DNA of 64,000 nt from Granulosicoccus sp963833195. GTDB lineage: Bacteria; Pseudomonadota; Gammaproteobacteria; Granulosicoccales; Granulosicoccaceae. Within the stretch, counting starts at the first letter, position 1. Each line of letters opens with the position of its first letter. Location: positions 3,658,001 to 3,722,000 of the forward strand of contig CAWHXF010000027.1 in assembly GCA_963833195.1 (NCBI GenBank). Direction: 5' to 3'. This document shows positions 37,167-45,342 of this stretch, one piece after another. The position numbers were made by a program, and so were the translations under genes. Below the pieces are notes generated by a model that was not told where the DNA came from, ran no database searches, and saw only the letters and a list, made by a program, of their open reading frames with translations.

Positions 37167-38057
37167 TCAGGACGCGGCCGGGCGGCGCTCGCGCCGCGCG
37201 AGCGAGCCGCGCAGCGGGTCGTAGCCGAGCACGGCGGCGGCCAGGAAGAGCAACGTGCAGCCGAACGTGACGACGGCCGCGCCCGGCGCGAACTCGCCGT
37301 ACAGCGCGAAGCGCACGAGCTCCACCGCGTGGGTGAACGGGTTGATCTGGCAGATCCACCACAGCGGCTCGCTCGAATCGCGGATCTTCCACAGCGGGTA
37401 CAGCGCGCTGGAGGCGAAGAACATCGGGAAGATCACGAAGTTCATGACGCCCGCGAAGTTCTCGAGCTGCTTGACCAGCGAGGACAATGCAAGCCCGAGC
37501 GCACCGAGCATCAGCCCCGCCAGCACGAGCGCCGGCGCCACGAGCGCGTAGCCGACGAGCGGCGGACGGATGTCCCACAGCCAGGCGATCGCGAGAAACG
37601 CGTACACCTGCAGCAGCGCGACGGCGACGCCCGCGATGAGCTTCGCGCACAGCAGGTACCAGCGCGGCATCGGGCTCGACAGCAGCACGCGCATGCTGCC
37701 GGTCTCGCGGTCGTGCACCATCGACAGCGAGCTCTGCATGCCGTTGAACAACAGGATCATCGCGCACAGCCCCGGCACGATGTACTCCTCGTAGAGCGTG
37801 TAGGTGCGGTACGGCGGAATGATCGACACGCCGAGCACCGAACGAAAGCCCGCGGCGAAGATGAACAGCCACACGAGCGGGCGCACCAGCGCCGACAGGA
37901 ACCGGCCGCGCTGGTGCAGGAAGCGCAGCGCTTCGCGCCGCACGATGCCGCCCAACGCGCGTGCGGCCCGCGGCGCGTCGAACGTGCCGGGGGCGCTCGA
38001 CGGCGCCGCGCGCGCGGGCATCGTGCCCTCCGTCTCCCCCTCGACGCGTGCGCTCAT
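37167..38057 (-). CDS. ABC-2-type permease of the PQQ alcohol dehydrogenase system
   Basis: A 296-aa ABC-2 permease with six predicted membrane helices. LFIFAAGFRSVLGVSIIPPY and YTLYEEYIVPGLCAMILLFN are near the N terminus, and INPFTHAVELVRFALYGEF near the C terminus, as in drug/alcohol exporter permeases (PedC family). The ATG at 38057 overlaps the ATPase stop. With the ATPase, beta-propeller and binding protein it forms the ABC set repeatedly seen beside quinoprotein alcohol dehydrogenases. The transported compound is unknown. Confidence 0.88.
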   Translation of the reverse strand: MSARVEGETEGTMPARAAPSSAPGTFDAPRAARALGGIVRREALRFLHQRGRFLSALVRPLVWLFIFAAGFRSVLGVSIIPPYRTYTLYEEYIVPGLCAMILLFNGMQSSLSMVHDRETGSMRVLLSSPMPRWYLLCAKLIAGVAVALLQVYAFLAIAWLWDIRPPLVGYALVAPALVLAGLMLGALGLALSSLVKQLENFAGVMNFVIFPMFFASSALYPLWKIRDSSEPLWWICQINPFTHAVELVRFALYGEFAPGAAVVTFGCTLLFLAAAVLGYDPLRGSLARRERRPAAS

Positions 38058-38851
38058 GCGGCCTCGCGCGGCGACCCGCTCGCGGTGACGGCCCGCTCGT
38101 GACCGTCCTCGCCGGCATCCACCAGCGCCTCGACCAGGGCGGCCACGTCCGTCGCCCCGTGTTCGGCGGAAAGCGCCCCGAGCGTGCCGCCGCCGAGCAA
38201 CCGGCCGCGGTGCAGCACGTGCACCAGGTCGTCCGCGCGGATCTCGTCGACGAGGTGCGTGGCCCACAGCACACCGACGCCCTCGTCCGCGGCGAGCGCG
38301 TGCACGTGCTCGACGAAGCTCGTGCGGCTCGGCATGTCCAGGCCCACGGTCGGCTCGTCCATCAGCAGCAGCGATGGTGCGTGCAGCAGCGCGCGGGCGA
38401 GCTCCACGCGTCGTCGCTGACCGCCCGACAGCGAGCCCGCGCGGCGCTTCGCGAACCCCTCGAGCCCGTGACGGCCGAGCCCCGCCTCGATGCGCGCGCG
38501 CGCCTCCCTGCGCGCGATGCCGTGCAGCGCGGCGAAGTAGGCGAGGTTCTGCTCGACGCTCAGGTCCGCATCGAGCGTGGGTTGCTGGAACACGACGCCG
38601 AGCGCGCCGAGCGCGGCGCCGGTCTCGCGACCGATCTCGTGACCGCGCACGCGCACGCTCCCCGAGGCCGCGCGAAACAGGCCCGTGACGATGGAGAAGA
38701 GCGTCGTCTTGCCGGCACCGTTGGGGCCGACGAGTCCCGTGAAGCGCCCGGCCGGCACGCTGAACGACACCCCGTCGAGCGCGCGCGTCTGTCCCCAGGC
38801 GTAGCTCAGGCCTTCGACCGCGAGCGCGGGGACCGTCGCGCCCGCCTTCAC
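38054..38851 (-). CDS. ABC transporter ATPase of the PQQ alcohol dehydrogenase system
   Basis: A 265-aa ATPase. Walker A is GLVGPNGAGKTTLFS, the Q-loop lies in VVFQQPTLD, the signature is SLSGGQRRRVELARALLHAP and Walker B is LLLMDEPTVGLD; the H-loop is VLWATHLVDE. It is the partner of the ABC-2 permease downstream. The GTG start overlaps the beta-propeller gene stop. The export-type architecture contrasts with the presence of an importer-like binding protein in the same operon. Confidence 0.92.
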   Translation of the reverse strand: MKAGATVPALAVEGLSYAWGQTRALDGVSFSVPAGRFTGLVGPNGAGKTTLFSIVTGLFRAASGSVRVRGHEIGRETGAALGALGVVFQQPTLDADLSVEQNLAYFAALHGIARREARARIEAGLGRHGLEGFAKRRAGSLSGGQRRRVELARALLHAPSLLLMDEPTVGLDMPSRTSFVEHVHALAADEGVGVLWATHLVDEIRADDLVHVLHRGRLLGGGTLGALSAEHGATDVAALVEALVDAGEDGHERAVTASGSPREAA

Positions 38852-39921
38852 GGGCGCACGACCACGCCCCATGGCAGGCGCCCGACCTTGATCGACTCGA
38901 TGACCCGATCCGTTTCGAGATCGACCACGCTGACGTCGCCGCTGACGCCGTTGGTCGTGAACAACCGCTTGCCGTCCGGGGAGATCGCGAGGTTCCACAC
39001 CCGCGGCCCGACGAGCAGGTAGTCGATCACCTCGTAGGTCGTCTGGTCGACGATGGCGACGCGCGCGGACGGGCCCAGCGCCACGTAGGTGCGCTCCCCG
39101 TCGGCGGCGTGCGCGATGCCGACGGGCTGGATGGCCTCGGGTCGCAGCCCCGGGATCTCGAAGGTGATCTTGTCGATGATGGCCTTCGACTCCGTGTCGA
39201 TGACGGACACGGTGCCGCCGATCTCGGAGCTGACCCAGACCTCCTCGCCCTCGGGCGTGAACTGCGCGACGCGCGGGCGCGTGTCGACGAGCACGTTCGC
39301 GCCGATCTCGAGCGTCTCGGTGTCGATGAAGTGGGCCATGTTCGTGGTCTCGGACGTGTTCACGAGCCATTTGCCGTCGGGGCTGACGCCCATGCCCTCG
39401 GGCTCGATGCCGACGGGGATCTCGACGAGCTTGTCGCGCGTGTCCACGTCGACGACGGTGACCATGTTGTCGTCCTCGTTCGCGATGTACAGGCGCCGGC
39501 CGTCCGCACCGAAGGCCATGAGCTCCGGGTCCGGGCCCGAGGGCAGGTGATGCAGCACGCGGCCCGTCTCCAGATCGAGCGCCTCGACGTGGTCGTCGTC
39601 GCCCGTGGCGATGTACAGGATGTTGCCGTCGCGGCCGAGCGACATGCCGCGCGGACGCTGGCCGACCTCGATGGTGCCCACCACCTCGAGCGAGTCGCCG
39701 TCGATGACGCTGATGGTGTTGTCGCGCTCGTTGCTGACGTACACGTCGTAGGCCGTGGCCCGACCCGAGAGCGCGACGAGCGTGACGAGCGCCGCCCAAG
39801 CGACCGGGCAGGCAATCGGGCGGGCGACCGGGCGGGCAACTAGGCGGGCAACTGGGCGGGCAATCGGGCGGGCGGCACGTGCCGGGCCGATGCGGGACGG
39901 GAAGCGAAGGGCGAGGGTCAT
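38848..39921 (-). CDS. YVTN beta-propeller protein of PQQ systems (copy 2)
   Basis: A 357-aa secreted propeller, close to copy 1 at 22.5-23.5 kb: shared segments include VYVSNERDNTISVID, LYIANEDDNMVTVVDV, VWVSSEIGGTVSVID and TTNGVSGDVSVVDLE. The N terminus carries an unusually long basic run encoded by 12-bp repeats (39801-39872) before the hydrophobic segment AALVTLVALSGRATA. It may start later than ATG 39921, but no better start is visible. It sits between the ABC ATPase and the binding protein. Confidence 0.86.
   Translation of the reverse strand: MTLALRFPSRIGPARAARPIARPVARLVARPVARPIACPVAWAALVTLVALSGRATAYDVYVSNERDNTISVIDGDSLEVVGTIEVGQRPRGMSLGRDGNILYIATGDDDHVEALDLETGRVLHHLPSGPDPELMAFGADGRRLYIANEDDNMVTVVDVDTRDKLVEIPVGIEPEGMGVSPDGKWLVNTSETTNMAHFIDTETLEIGANVLVDTRPRVAQFTPEGEEVWVSSEIGGTVSVIDTESKAIIDKITFEIPGLRPEAIQPVGIAHAADGERTYVALGPSARVAIVDQTTYEVIDYLLVGPRVWNLAISPDGKRLFTTNGVSGDVSVVDLETDRVIESIKVGRLPWGVVVRP
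39801..39872 (-). repeat. 12-bp tandem repeat in a signal-peptide region
   Basis: Six units resembling CAATCGGGCGGG run in tandem from 39801 to 39872. On the coding strand they encode repeats of Ala-Arg-Pro-(Ile/Val/Leu), giving a positively charged n-region of the beta-propeller signal peptide. The units differ by one to three bases. Confidence 0.88.
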
Positions 39922-39950
39922 GGGATCGGGTGCCGTGCGCGAACGAGGGC

Positions 39951-41237
39951 TCACGAATCGAAGGCCTCGCAGGCGGATTCGGGACGGTCGAGCCCGAGCG
40001 TGTCGAGCTCGCTGAACTGGTGCAGGTAGCCGTCCTGCGGCGAGACGCTGACCAGCATGCGCTCGCCCGTGAGCAGCACGGGCTGGCGCAACTGGCCGTT
40101 CCAGTCCCGGAACGACAGGGGGACACCCTTGAAGCCGGCCAGCATGAAATCCTCGGAGAGCATGTGCGCGCGCAGGCTCTCGGGGTCGTTCGCGCTCGTG
40201 CGCGTGACCGCCTCGCCGATGGCGCGCATGCCGAGCCAGGCGGCCTGGTCGCGCGGCGTCATCGCTCGGCCCGCCAGCGCCTCGAAGCGGCGCTGGATCT
40301 GCGTCGCGCCCCACTGCTCGTGCGTGCGCGACCACGAGGTCGGCACCAGCCCCTGCGTGCCCACGACGGGGCGCGGCCGCTCGGTGCGATAGGCCAGGTA
40401 CTCGCCGAACTCGTCCCCCTCGTCGGCCGCGACGAGCACGTCGTGGTCGTCGAAGCGCGTGAAGGTCGGGATCTCGGACTGCTCGGTCAGGTGGCCCGAG
40501 TCGGTGCGCCGCGCACCCGGCTCGCGCGTCCAGTCGCGACGCTCGACGATCTCGATGCCGAAACGCGTCGCGGCACGCTCGAACGCGTCCGCGAAGGCCG
40601 CGTCCTCCACATGGCGTCCGACCACGAGTGCGGCGTCGTCCCAGCGCTTGAACGCGAGGTACTGCGCGAGCGCATCGGCGAGCATCGCGCGGCTGGGCAC
40701 GAGGTGCAGCAGGTTCGCGCGACACTCGGCACCGCGCAGGGCGTCGTCGGGCGCACGCACGTTCAGCACCAGCGCCTCCGGCACCGCGTCGGCGACGCCC
40801 AGCAGGGCCTCGCCGCCCAGATCCGCGAGCAACAGGCGCACGCCCTGCCCGACGAGCTCGCGCGCCGCGTCGGCGGCCGCGTCCGGGTCGGCGACGGGCG
40901 TGGTGCCACCGATGCCGCGCGCGCCACTCCCGGCCGTCCCGCCCGGCTCCGCATCGGCCCCGGCCCCGGCGGGTTCGAGGCGCACGTGCCGCAGCACGTA
41001 CTCGTGGCCGAGGAATCCGCCCGTGGTCGCGTTGTCCTCGAGCCCGAGCTCGGCACCGGCAGCGCCCTCGTCCGCGATCCGCTCGTCGAGCAGGGACAGC
41101 GGCAGTTGCGATTCGCCACCGACCGTGAGGCGCGCGACGCGCACCTCCAGCGGATCGGCCGCACGTGCCGGCAGCGAAGCGGTGGCGACGGCGCTCGCGA
41201 TGCAGACCGCGGCGGCGATGCTCGTGCGCGGGCTCAC
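39951..41237 (-). CDS. ABC substrate-binding protein of the PQQ alcohol dehydrogenase system
   Basis: A 428-aa periplasmic binding protein with a branched-chain amino acid-type fold (Leu/Ile/Val binding). The signal peptide (SIAAAVCIASAVATASLPARA) precedes VARLTVGGESQLPLSLLDE. ATTGGFLGHEY and RFDDHDVLVAADEGDEFGEY follow, with AGFKGVPLSFRDWNGQLRQP near the C terminus. This is the family named ABC substrate-binding protein of the PQQ-dependent alcohol dehydrogenase system. The GTG start overlaps the previous stop. The ligand is unknown. Confidence 0.88.
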   Translation of the reverse strand: MSPRTSIAAAVCIASAVATASLPARAADPLEVRVARLTVGGESQLPLSLLDERIADEGAAGAELGLEDNATTGGFLGHEYVLRHVRLEPAGAGADAEPGGTAGSGARGIGGTTPVADPDAAADAARELVGQGVRLLLADLGGEALLGVADAVPEALVLNVRAPDDALRGAECRANLLHLVPSRAMLADALAQYLAFKRWDDAALVVGRHVEDAAFADAFERAATRFGIEIVERRDWTREPGARRTDSGHLTEQSEIPTFTRFDDHDVLVAADEGDEFGEYLAYRTERPRPVVGTQGLVPTSWSRTHEQWGATQIQRRFEALAGRAMTPRDQAAWLGMRAIGEAVTRTSANDPESLRAHMLSEDFMLAGFKGVPLSFRDWNGQLRQPVLLTGERMLVSVSPQDGYLHQFSELDTLGLDRPESACEAFDS

Positions 41238-41692
41238 CGGATGCGGAACGTCGCCCGCTGCGACTCGCCGGACGAGCCCGGGATCGACAGCGTGTAGGTA
41301 CCGGGACGGATGGCCACGAAGCTGATGGTGGCGGTGCCCGCGGCGTCGAACTCGAGGCTGTCGAGCCCGAGCGGGCGCACCTCGATGTCCTCGATCACCA
41401 CCTCGTCGATGTACACGGCACGAAAGAACTCGCTGCCGGAGAGCGCGAGCTCGCCCGAGCCGTCGCACACGATGTCGATGCGGTAGTAGCTGCCGGAGTC
41501 GAGAGTGTACGGCGCCGACGCGAGCGGCTCGACCACCGACAGGGTCAAGGGTTCGAGCTCGGTGGCCCCACCGGTGAAGACCCCCGCGGGCCCGAGCGGG
41601 CCGGCACCGAAGTCCATCGCCGCGCCGCCGTCCGGAGCGTCTTCGTCGTCCGCGTCGTCGTGCGAGGCCGCGAGGACCGCGAACGCCGGCAC
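41234..41692 (-). CDS. secreted protein of unknown function, uncertain start
   Basis: A beta-rich domain with an acidic, Gly-rich N terminus (SHDDADDEDAPDGG) and a strand pattern ending ISFVAIRPGTYTLSIPG. From the GTG at 41692 only eight residues of the signal remain. The open frame continues upstream to about 41770 and reads RTAACLLACSLALVPAFAV, a good signal peptide, but has no start codon there. An ATG at 41774 lies one frame away and would supply MNRRTFAPS, so a single-base indel near the start is likely. It lies between the XoxJ-CXXCW fusion and the ABC binding protein. The family is not recognised. Confidence 0.6.
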   Translation of the reverse strand: MPAFAVLAASHDDADDEDAPDGGAAMDFGAGPLGPAGVFTGGATELEPLTLSVVEPLASAPYTLDSGSYYRIDIVCDGSGELALSGSEFFRAVYIDEVVIEDIEVRPLGLDSLEFDAAGTATISFVAIRPGTYTLSIPGSSGESQRATFRIR

Positions 41693-41829
41693 CAGTGCCA
41701 GGCTGCACGCGAGCAGGCACGCCGCGGTGCGGCCGTGCGGCGAGGTACGAAGGCGCGAAGGTGCGTCGGTTCATCCGGGTGATCTGGTGTGGATTCGGTA
41801 CGTGATCGAAGGGGACGTGCTTGCGAAGA

Positions 41830-43230
41830 TCAAGGACGCTGACCGGGCGCCTCGTCCGGCAGCCTGGTGCCGGGCGCGGGCTCCAGCGTGGCGACGGGCA
41901 TGCCCTCGGAAGTCCAGTCCTCGATGCCGTCGCGATACCAGTGTACGTTCGTCCACCCGGCGGCGAGCGCCCGCTTGGCCGCGTTCCACGACATCCAGCA
42001 ATCGCTGCGGCAATAGAACACGAGCGGGTGCGCGCGATCTCCCGACGTCGCGCGCTCGAGGTGCTCGGCAAAGTAGCGCTCGGTGATCGGAGCGAGCGCA
42101 CCGCGCCCGGTGTCGGGTAGCCACAACGCCCCCTCGATGCCGCGGTGCGGCGGCGGCAACCAGGCCTGGCCTTCGGGCAGGGGATCCGGCGCCCGCTGCG
42201 CGGGCAACACGTCGATCACGGCGGCACCGCCGTCGAGCAGCGCCGAGACCTCCGAGGCCGCGACCGTCATGGCGCCCCGCAGTCCGGGCGGCACCGGCGC
42301 CCGGTAGTCGTCGGTGCGATAGCCGACGGGTTCGGGCACCACGGCCGAATCGCCGTCCAACGCCGGATCGGCTTCCCCGGCCGGCATCGACTTCGGTTGC
42401 CCGAGCTCGTCGAGCAGCGGCACACCGTACTCGACGAGCACGGCCTCGATCTCGTCGGCCCGTGCCTCGAGCGCGCGGTTCACGTCGTGCTTCCAGTCGG
42501 TCTCGTTGTAGCGCACGGCCATCGACACGCGATAGTTCATGCGCACCTCCGGCCCCTCGTCCACCAGCGGCACGACGACCAGGTCGTCCTCCGGGTGGGT
42601 AGTCGCGTACCAGCCCGCGATGGGGCCCCACACGAAGGCGACATCGGTGGTGCCGTCGGCGACGTCGGCCATCGCCTGCAGCGGCGGGCGCTCCACGCGC
42701 GTGTCGGCGACGAGCTGGTAGGGCTGCACCCGGTCGAGCGCGCCGAAGCGTGCGAGCACGTCGGCGGGCGGCGTGCCGGCGACCACACCGAAGCGCAAGG
42801 ATTCGTCGGTGGCGACGTCCTCGATGCGCGTCGCGTCGAAACCGTCGGCCGCGCGATAGACCATCGCGTACGCCGAGTGGTAGTAGGCGTTCGTGTTCTG
42901 CACGAGCTGGCTCGTCGTCGTGATGCCCGAGATCAGGTCGCACGCGCGCAGGCGCAGCGTGTTGCGAACGAAGCCCGTGGACTGGGGGTACCACGTGTAG
43001 CTCGGGGCCAGCCCCAGCTCGTCCGCGACAAGCTCTACCACGCGATTCTCGAAACCCTCCAGCGCCTCGTTCGAGTACGGCAGGTTCGCGGGGTCGGCGC
43101 ACACGCGCAGCCGGTTGGTGGCCAGCGCCTGGCGGCCGCTGGCGGCGGCGAGCGTGTCGCCGCAAGCCATCAAGGCGACGAGGAGCACCGGGAGGCCGGC
43201 GACGACGGGACGCGATGCGTGGAAGCTCAT
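41830..43230 (-). CDS. xoxJ: XoxJ-like binding protein fused to CXXCW rhodanese domain
   Basis: A 466-aa periplasmic protein starting at ATG 43230, with GAGGA 5 bases upstream. A signal peptide is followed by a quinoprotein-associated SBP domain (about residues 30-300: LRVCADPANLPYSNEALEGF, ACDLISGITTTSQLVQNT, VAFVWGPIAGWYA), as in XoxJ/MxaJ. After a linker rich in Pro/Glu, the C-terminal 150 residues are a CXXCW-family rhodanese-like domain (YRAPVPPGLRGAMTV, WLPDTGRG, VFYCRSDCWMSWNAAKRAL). The two domains are normally separate genes. It lies just downstream of xoxF, as xoxJ does in known clusters. The C-terminal domain parallels the stand-alone protein at 89-775. Confidence 0.87.
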   Translation of the reverse strand: MSFHASRPVVAGLPVLLVALMACGDTLAAASGRQALATNRLRVCADPANLPYSNEALEGFENRVVELVADELGLAPSYTWYPQSTGFVRNTLRLRACDLISGITTTSQLVQNTNAYYHSAYAMVYRAADGFDATRIEDVATDESLRFGVVAGTPPADVLARFGALDRVQPYQLVADTRVERPPLQAMADVADGTTDVAFVWGPIAGWYATTHPEDDLVVVPLVDEGPEVRMNYRVSMAVRYNETDWKHDVNRALEARADEIEAVLVEYGVPLLDELGQPKSMPAGEADPALDGDSAVVPEPVGYRTDDYRAPVPPGLRGAMTVAASEVSALLDGGAAVIDVLPAQRAPDPLPEGQAWLPPPHRGIEGALWLPDTGRGALAPITERYFAEHLERATSGDRAHPLVFYCRSDCWMSWNAAKRALAAGWTNVHWYRDGIEDWTSEGMPVATLEPAPGTRLPDEAPGQRP

Positions 43231-43304
43231 GGGTCCTCGGGGCGAAGAACGAAGAACGCCCCGTCCGCGAAGGAGCGCGGGGCCGGGGCGTACGGGATCG
43301 TGCG

Positions 43305-43338
43305 AGGCGTCCGCCACCGTGCACGGCGGCGGACGCCT
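43305..43338 (-). terminator. hairpin between xoxF and the xoxJ fusion gene
   Basis: An 11-bp perfect stem, AGGCGTCCGCC (43305-43315) with GGCGGACGCCT (43328-43338). The 12-base loop can itself pair partly (CCGTGCACGG). On the - strand no T-run follows, so it may mark the 3' end of a stable xoxF transcript or act as an attenuator rather than a full terminator. Confidence 0.55.
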
Positions 43339-43357
43339 TTCTCGCGGTGCTATTCGC

Positions 43358-45163
43358 TCAGAGCGAGAACACCGTCAGCACGCCGCCGAGCGACGTGTAG
43401 TTCGACAGCGAACGGTACGCGCCGACCGCACCGAGCCCATCGGTATCGCCGGACAACCCGGCCGCGAAGCCGATGCCGGCCCAACCGCCGAGGCCCGACA
43501 GCACGCCGATGTACTGCTTGCCGTCGTGCTCCCAGGTATTCACGTTGCCGATGATGCCGGACGGGGTCTTGAAGCTGTAGAGCTCCTCGCCGGTGTTCGC
43601 GTCGACCGCCTTCAGGAAGCCCTCGAGCGTGCCGTAGAACACGACGTCCCCGGCCGTGGCGAGCGCGCCGCTCCAGACCGAGAACTTCTCGGGCACGGAC
43701 CACTTGATCTCGCCGTTCGCCGCGTCCCAGGCGATGAAGTTGCCCATGTGCGTGCTGTCGTCGCCCTTGACCTTGCCGGCGGGGAACATCGAGAGCGTGG
43801 CGCCGACGTAGGGCTGACCGGCGGTGTACTCGACCTCGAACGGCTCGTAGTCCATGCAGACGTGGTTCGTCGGGACGTAGAACATGTTCGTCCTCGGCGA
43901 GTAGGCCGCCGGCTGCTGATCCTTCGTGCCGAGGGCGGCGGGGCAGATGTTCGTCGTGTTGACGTCCTCGCCGTTCTGCGCGGTCGAGAACTCGGCGACG
44001 ACCTGCGGGCGACCGGTCTTCATGTCGACGTGCGTGGCCCAGTTGACCACCGGGTCGAACTTCTCGGCCACCAGCAGCTCGCCCGTCACGCGATCGAGCG
44101 TGTAGCCGAAGCCGTTCCTGTCGAAGTGCACGAGGGTCTTCCTCATCTCGCCGTCGATCTCGAGGTCGACCAGGAGGTTCTCGTTCACCCCGTCGTAGTC
44201 CCATTCGTCGTGCGGGGTCATCTGGTAGACCCACTTGGTCATGCCGGTGTCGGCATCGCGCGCGAACAGCGTCATCGACCAGCGGTTGTCACCGGGGCGC
44301 TGCGTCGGGTTCCAGGTGCTGGGGTTGCCCGTGCCGTAGTAGACGAGGTTCAGCTCCGGATCGAACGAGAACCAGCCCCAGGTGGTGCCGCCGCCGATCT
44401 TCCACTGATCGCCTTCCCAGGTCGCCGTGCCCGAGTCGACCCCGACCGGCTCGCCGAGATGGGTGGTGTTCTCCGGGTCCATCAACGTCATGTCGTCGGG
44501 GCCCGTCGAGTAGCCGCGCCAGGCGAGCGAGCCGTCCTCGATGTTGTAGGCCGTCAGGTGACCGTGCACGCCGAACTCGCCGCCCGAGATGCCGATGTAG
44601 ACCTTGTCGCCGTAGACCATCGGGGCGGCCGTGCCGGTCTCGCCCTTGGCGGGGTCGCCGTTCTTCACCGACCAGACGACCTCGCCGGTGTTCTCGTCGA
44701 GCGCCACGACGGTGGTGTCGGCCTGGTGCAGGAACACCTTGCCGTCGGCGTAGGCCACGCCCCGGTTGACCGTGTCGCAGCACATGACCGGGATGACCGA
44801 GGGGTCCTGCTTGGGCTCGTACATCCACTTGATCAGGCCCTGCTCGTTCAGGTCCATCGCGTAGACGCGGTTCGGGAACGGGGTGTGCACGAACATCGTG
44901 TCGCCGATGACGAGCGGACCGCCCTCGTGGCCGCGCAGGACACCCGTCGAGAAGGTCCAGGCGGGCTTCAGGTCGCCGGCGTTCTCGGGCGTGATCTCGT
45001 CGAGCTCGCTGTAGCGGGTGTTCGCGTAGTTGCCCGTCTGCATCGCCCAGTTGGCGGGGTCCTCGACGAGCTTCATCAGCTCCTCGTTGGCGGACGCGTT
45101 ACCGACCGTCAACGTTGCCGCCGCGATGGCGACGGCGAGCAGGTCCTGCTTGTTCACTCTCAT
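43358..45163 (-). CDS. xoxF: lanthanide-dependent methanol dehydrogenase XoxF
   Basis: A 601-aa periplasmic quinoprotein. The signal peptide ends near residue 25 (GNASANEE). The vicinal disulfide is Cys128-Cys129 in VMCCDTVNRG. Metal/PQQ-site residues by position are Glu196 (ISGGEFGVHGH), Asn280 (GTGNPSTWNP) and Asp322 in EWDYDGVNE, with Asp324 two residues later as the lanthanide-specific ligand. Long stretches such as CPAALGTKDQQPA, VPTNHVCMDYEPF, GALATAGDVVFYGTLEG and GVLSGLGGWAGIG are XoxF-like. A strong AAGGAG ribosome-binding site lies 6 bases before the ATG. It oxidises methanol to formaldehyde or formate; the electron acceptor is presumably the cytochrome c at 28.4-28.8 kb. Confidence 0.95.
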   Translation of the reverse strand: MRVNKQDLLAVAIAAATLTVGNASANEELMKLVEDPANWAMQTGNYANTRYSELDEITPENAGDLKPAWTFSTGVLRGHEGGPLVIGDTMFVHTPFPNRVYAMDLNEQGLIKWMYEPKQDPSVIPVMCCDTVNRGVAYADGKVFLHQADTTVVALDENTGEVVWSVKNGDPAKGETGTAAPMVYGDKVYIGISGGEFGVHGHLTAYNIEDGSLAWRGYSTGPDDMTLMDPENTTHLGEPVGVDSGTATWEGDQWKIGGGTTWGWFSFDPELNLVYYGTGNPSTWNPTQRPGDNRWSMTLFARDADTGMTKWVYQMTPHDEWDYDGVNENLLVDLEIDGEMRKTLVHFDRNGFGYTLDRVTGELLVAEKFDPVVNWATHVDMKTGRPQVVAEFSTAQNGEDVNTTNICPAALGTKDQQPAAYSPRTNMFYVPTNHVCMDYEPFEVEYTAGQPYVGATLSMFPAGKVKGDDSTHMGNFIAWDAANGEIKWSVPEKFSVWSGALATAGDVVFYGTLEGFLKAVDANTGEELYSFKTPSGIIGNVNTWEHDGKQYIGVLSGLGGWAGIGFAAGLSGDTDGLGAVGAYRSLSNYTSLGGVLTVFSL

Positions 45164-45258
45164 GCTTGGCTCCTTACGGACTTCGGGGGATCACGCCTGC
45201 GGCGGATGACGACCCGATCTTTGACGTGACTTCACGAGTCCCGGATCAGGTGAGAACA

Positions 45259-45287
45259 ACCTAAAGTCGAGGGTGCGCCGGTGTCAA
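45259..45287 (-). promoter_or_regulatory. candidate sigma-70 promoter of xoxF
   Basis: On the - strand a perfect TTGACA (45282-45287) is followed after 17 bp by TTAGGT (45259-45264), a poor -10 match. It would give a leader of about 85-90 bases before the xoxF ATG at 45163. The good -35 and weak -10 suggest activator or regulator dependence, but no operator could be identified. Confidence 0.5.
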
Positions 45288-45342
45288 CGGGCGCGACCCA
45301 ATGGCCCATGCGCCCGCGGAGGCGCCGGCATTCCGCCGCGCC

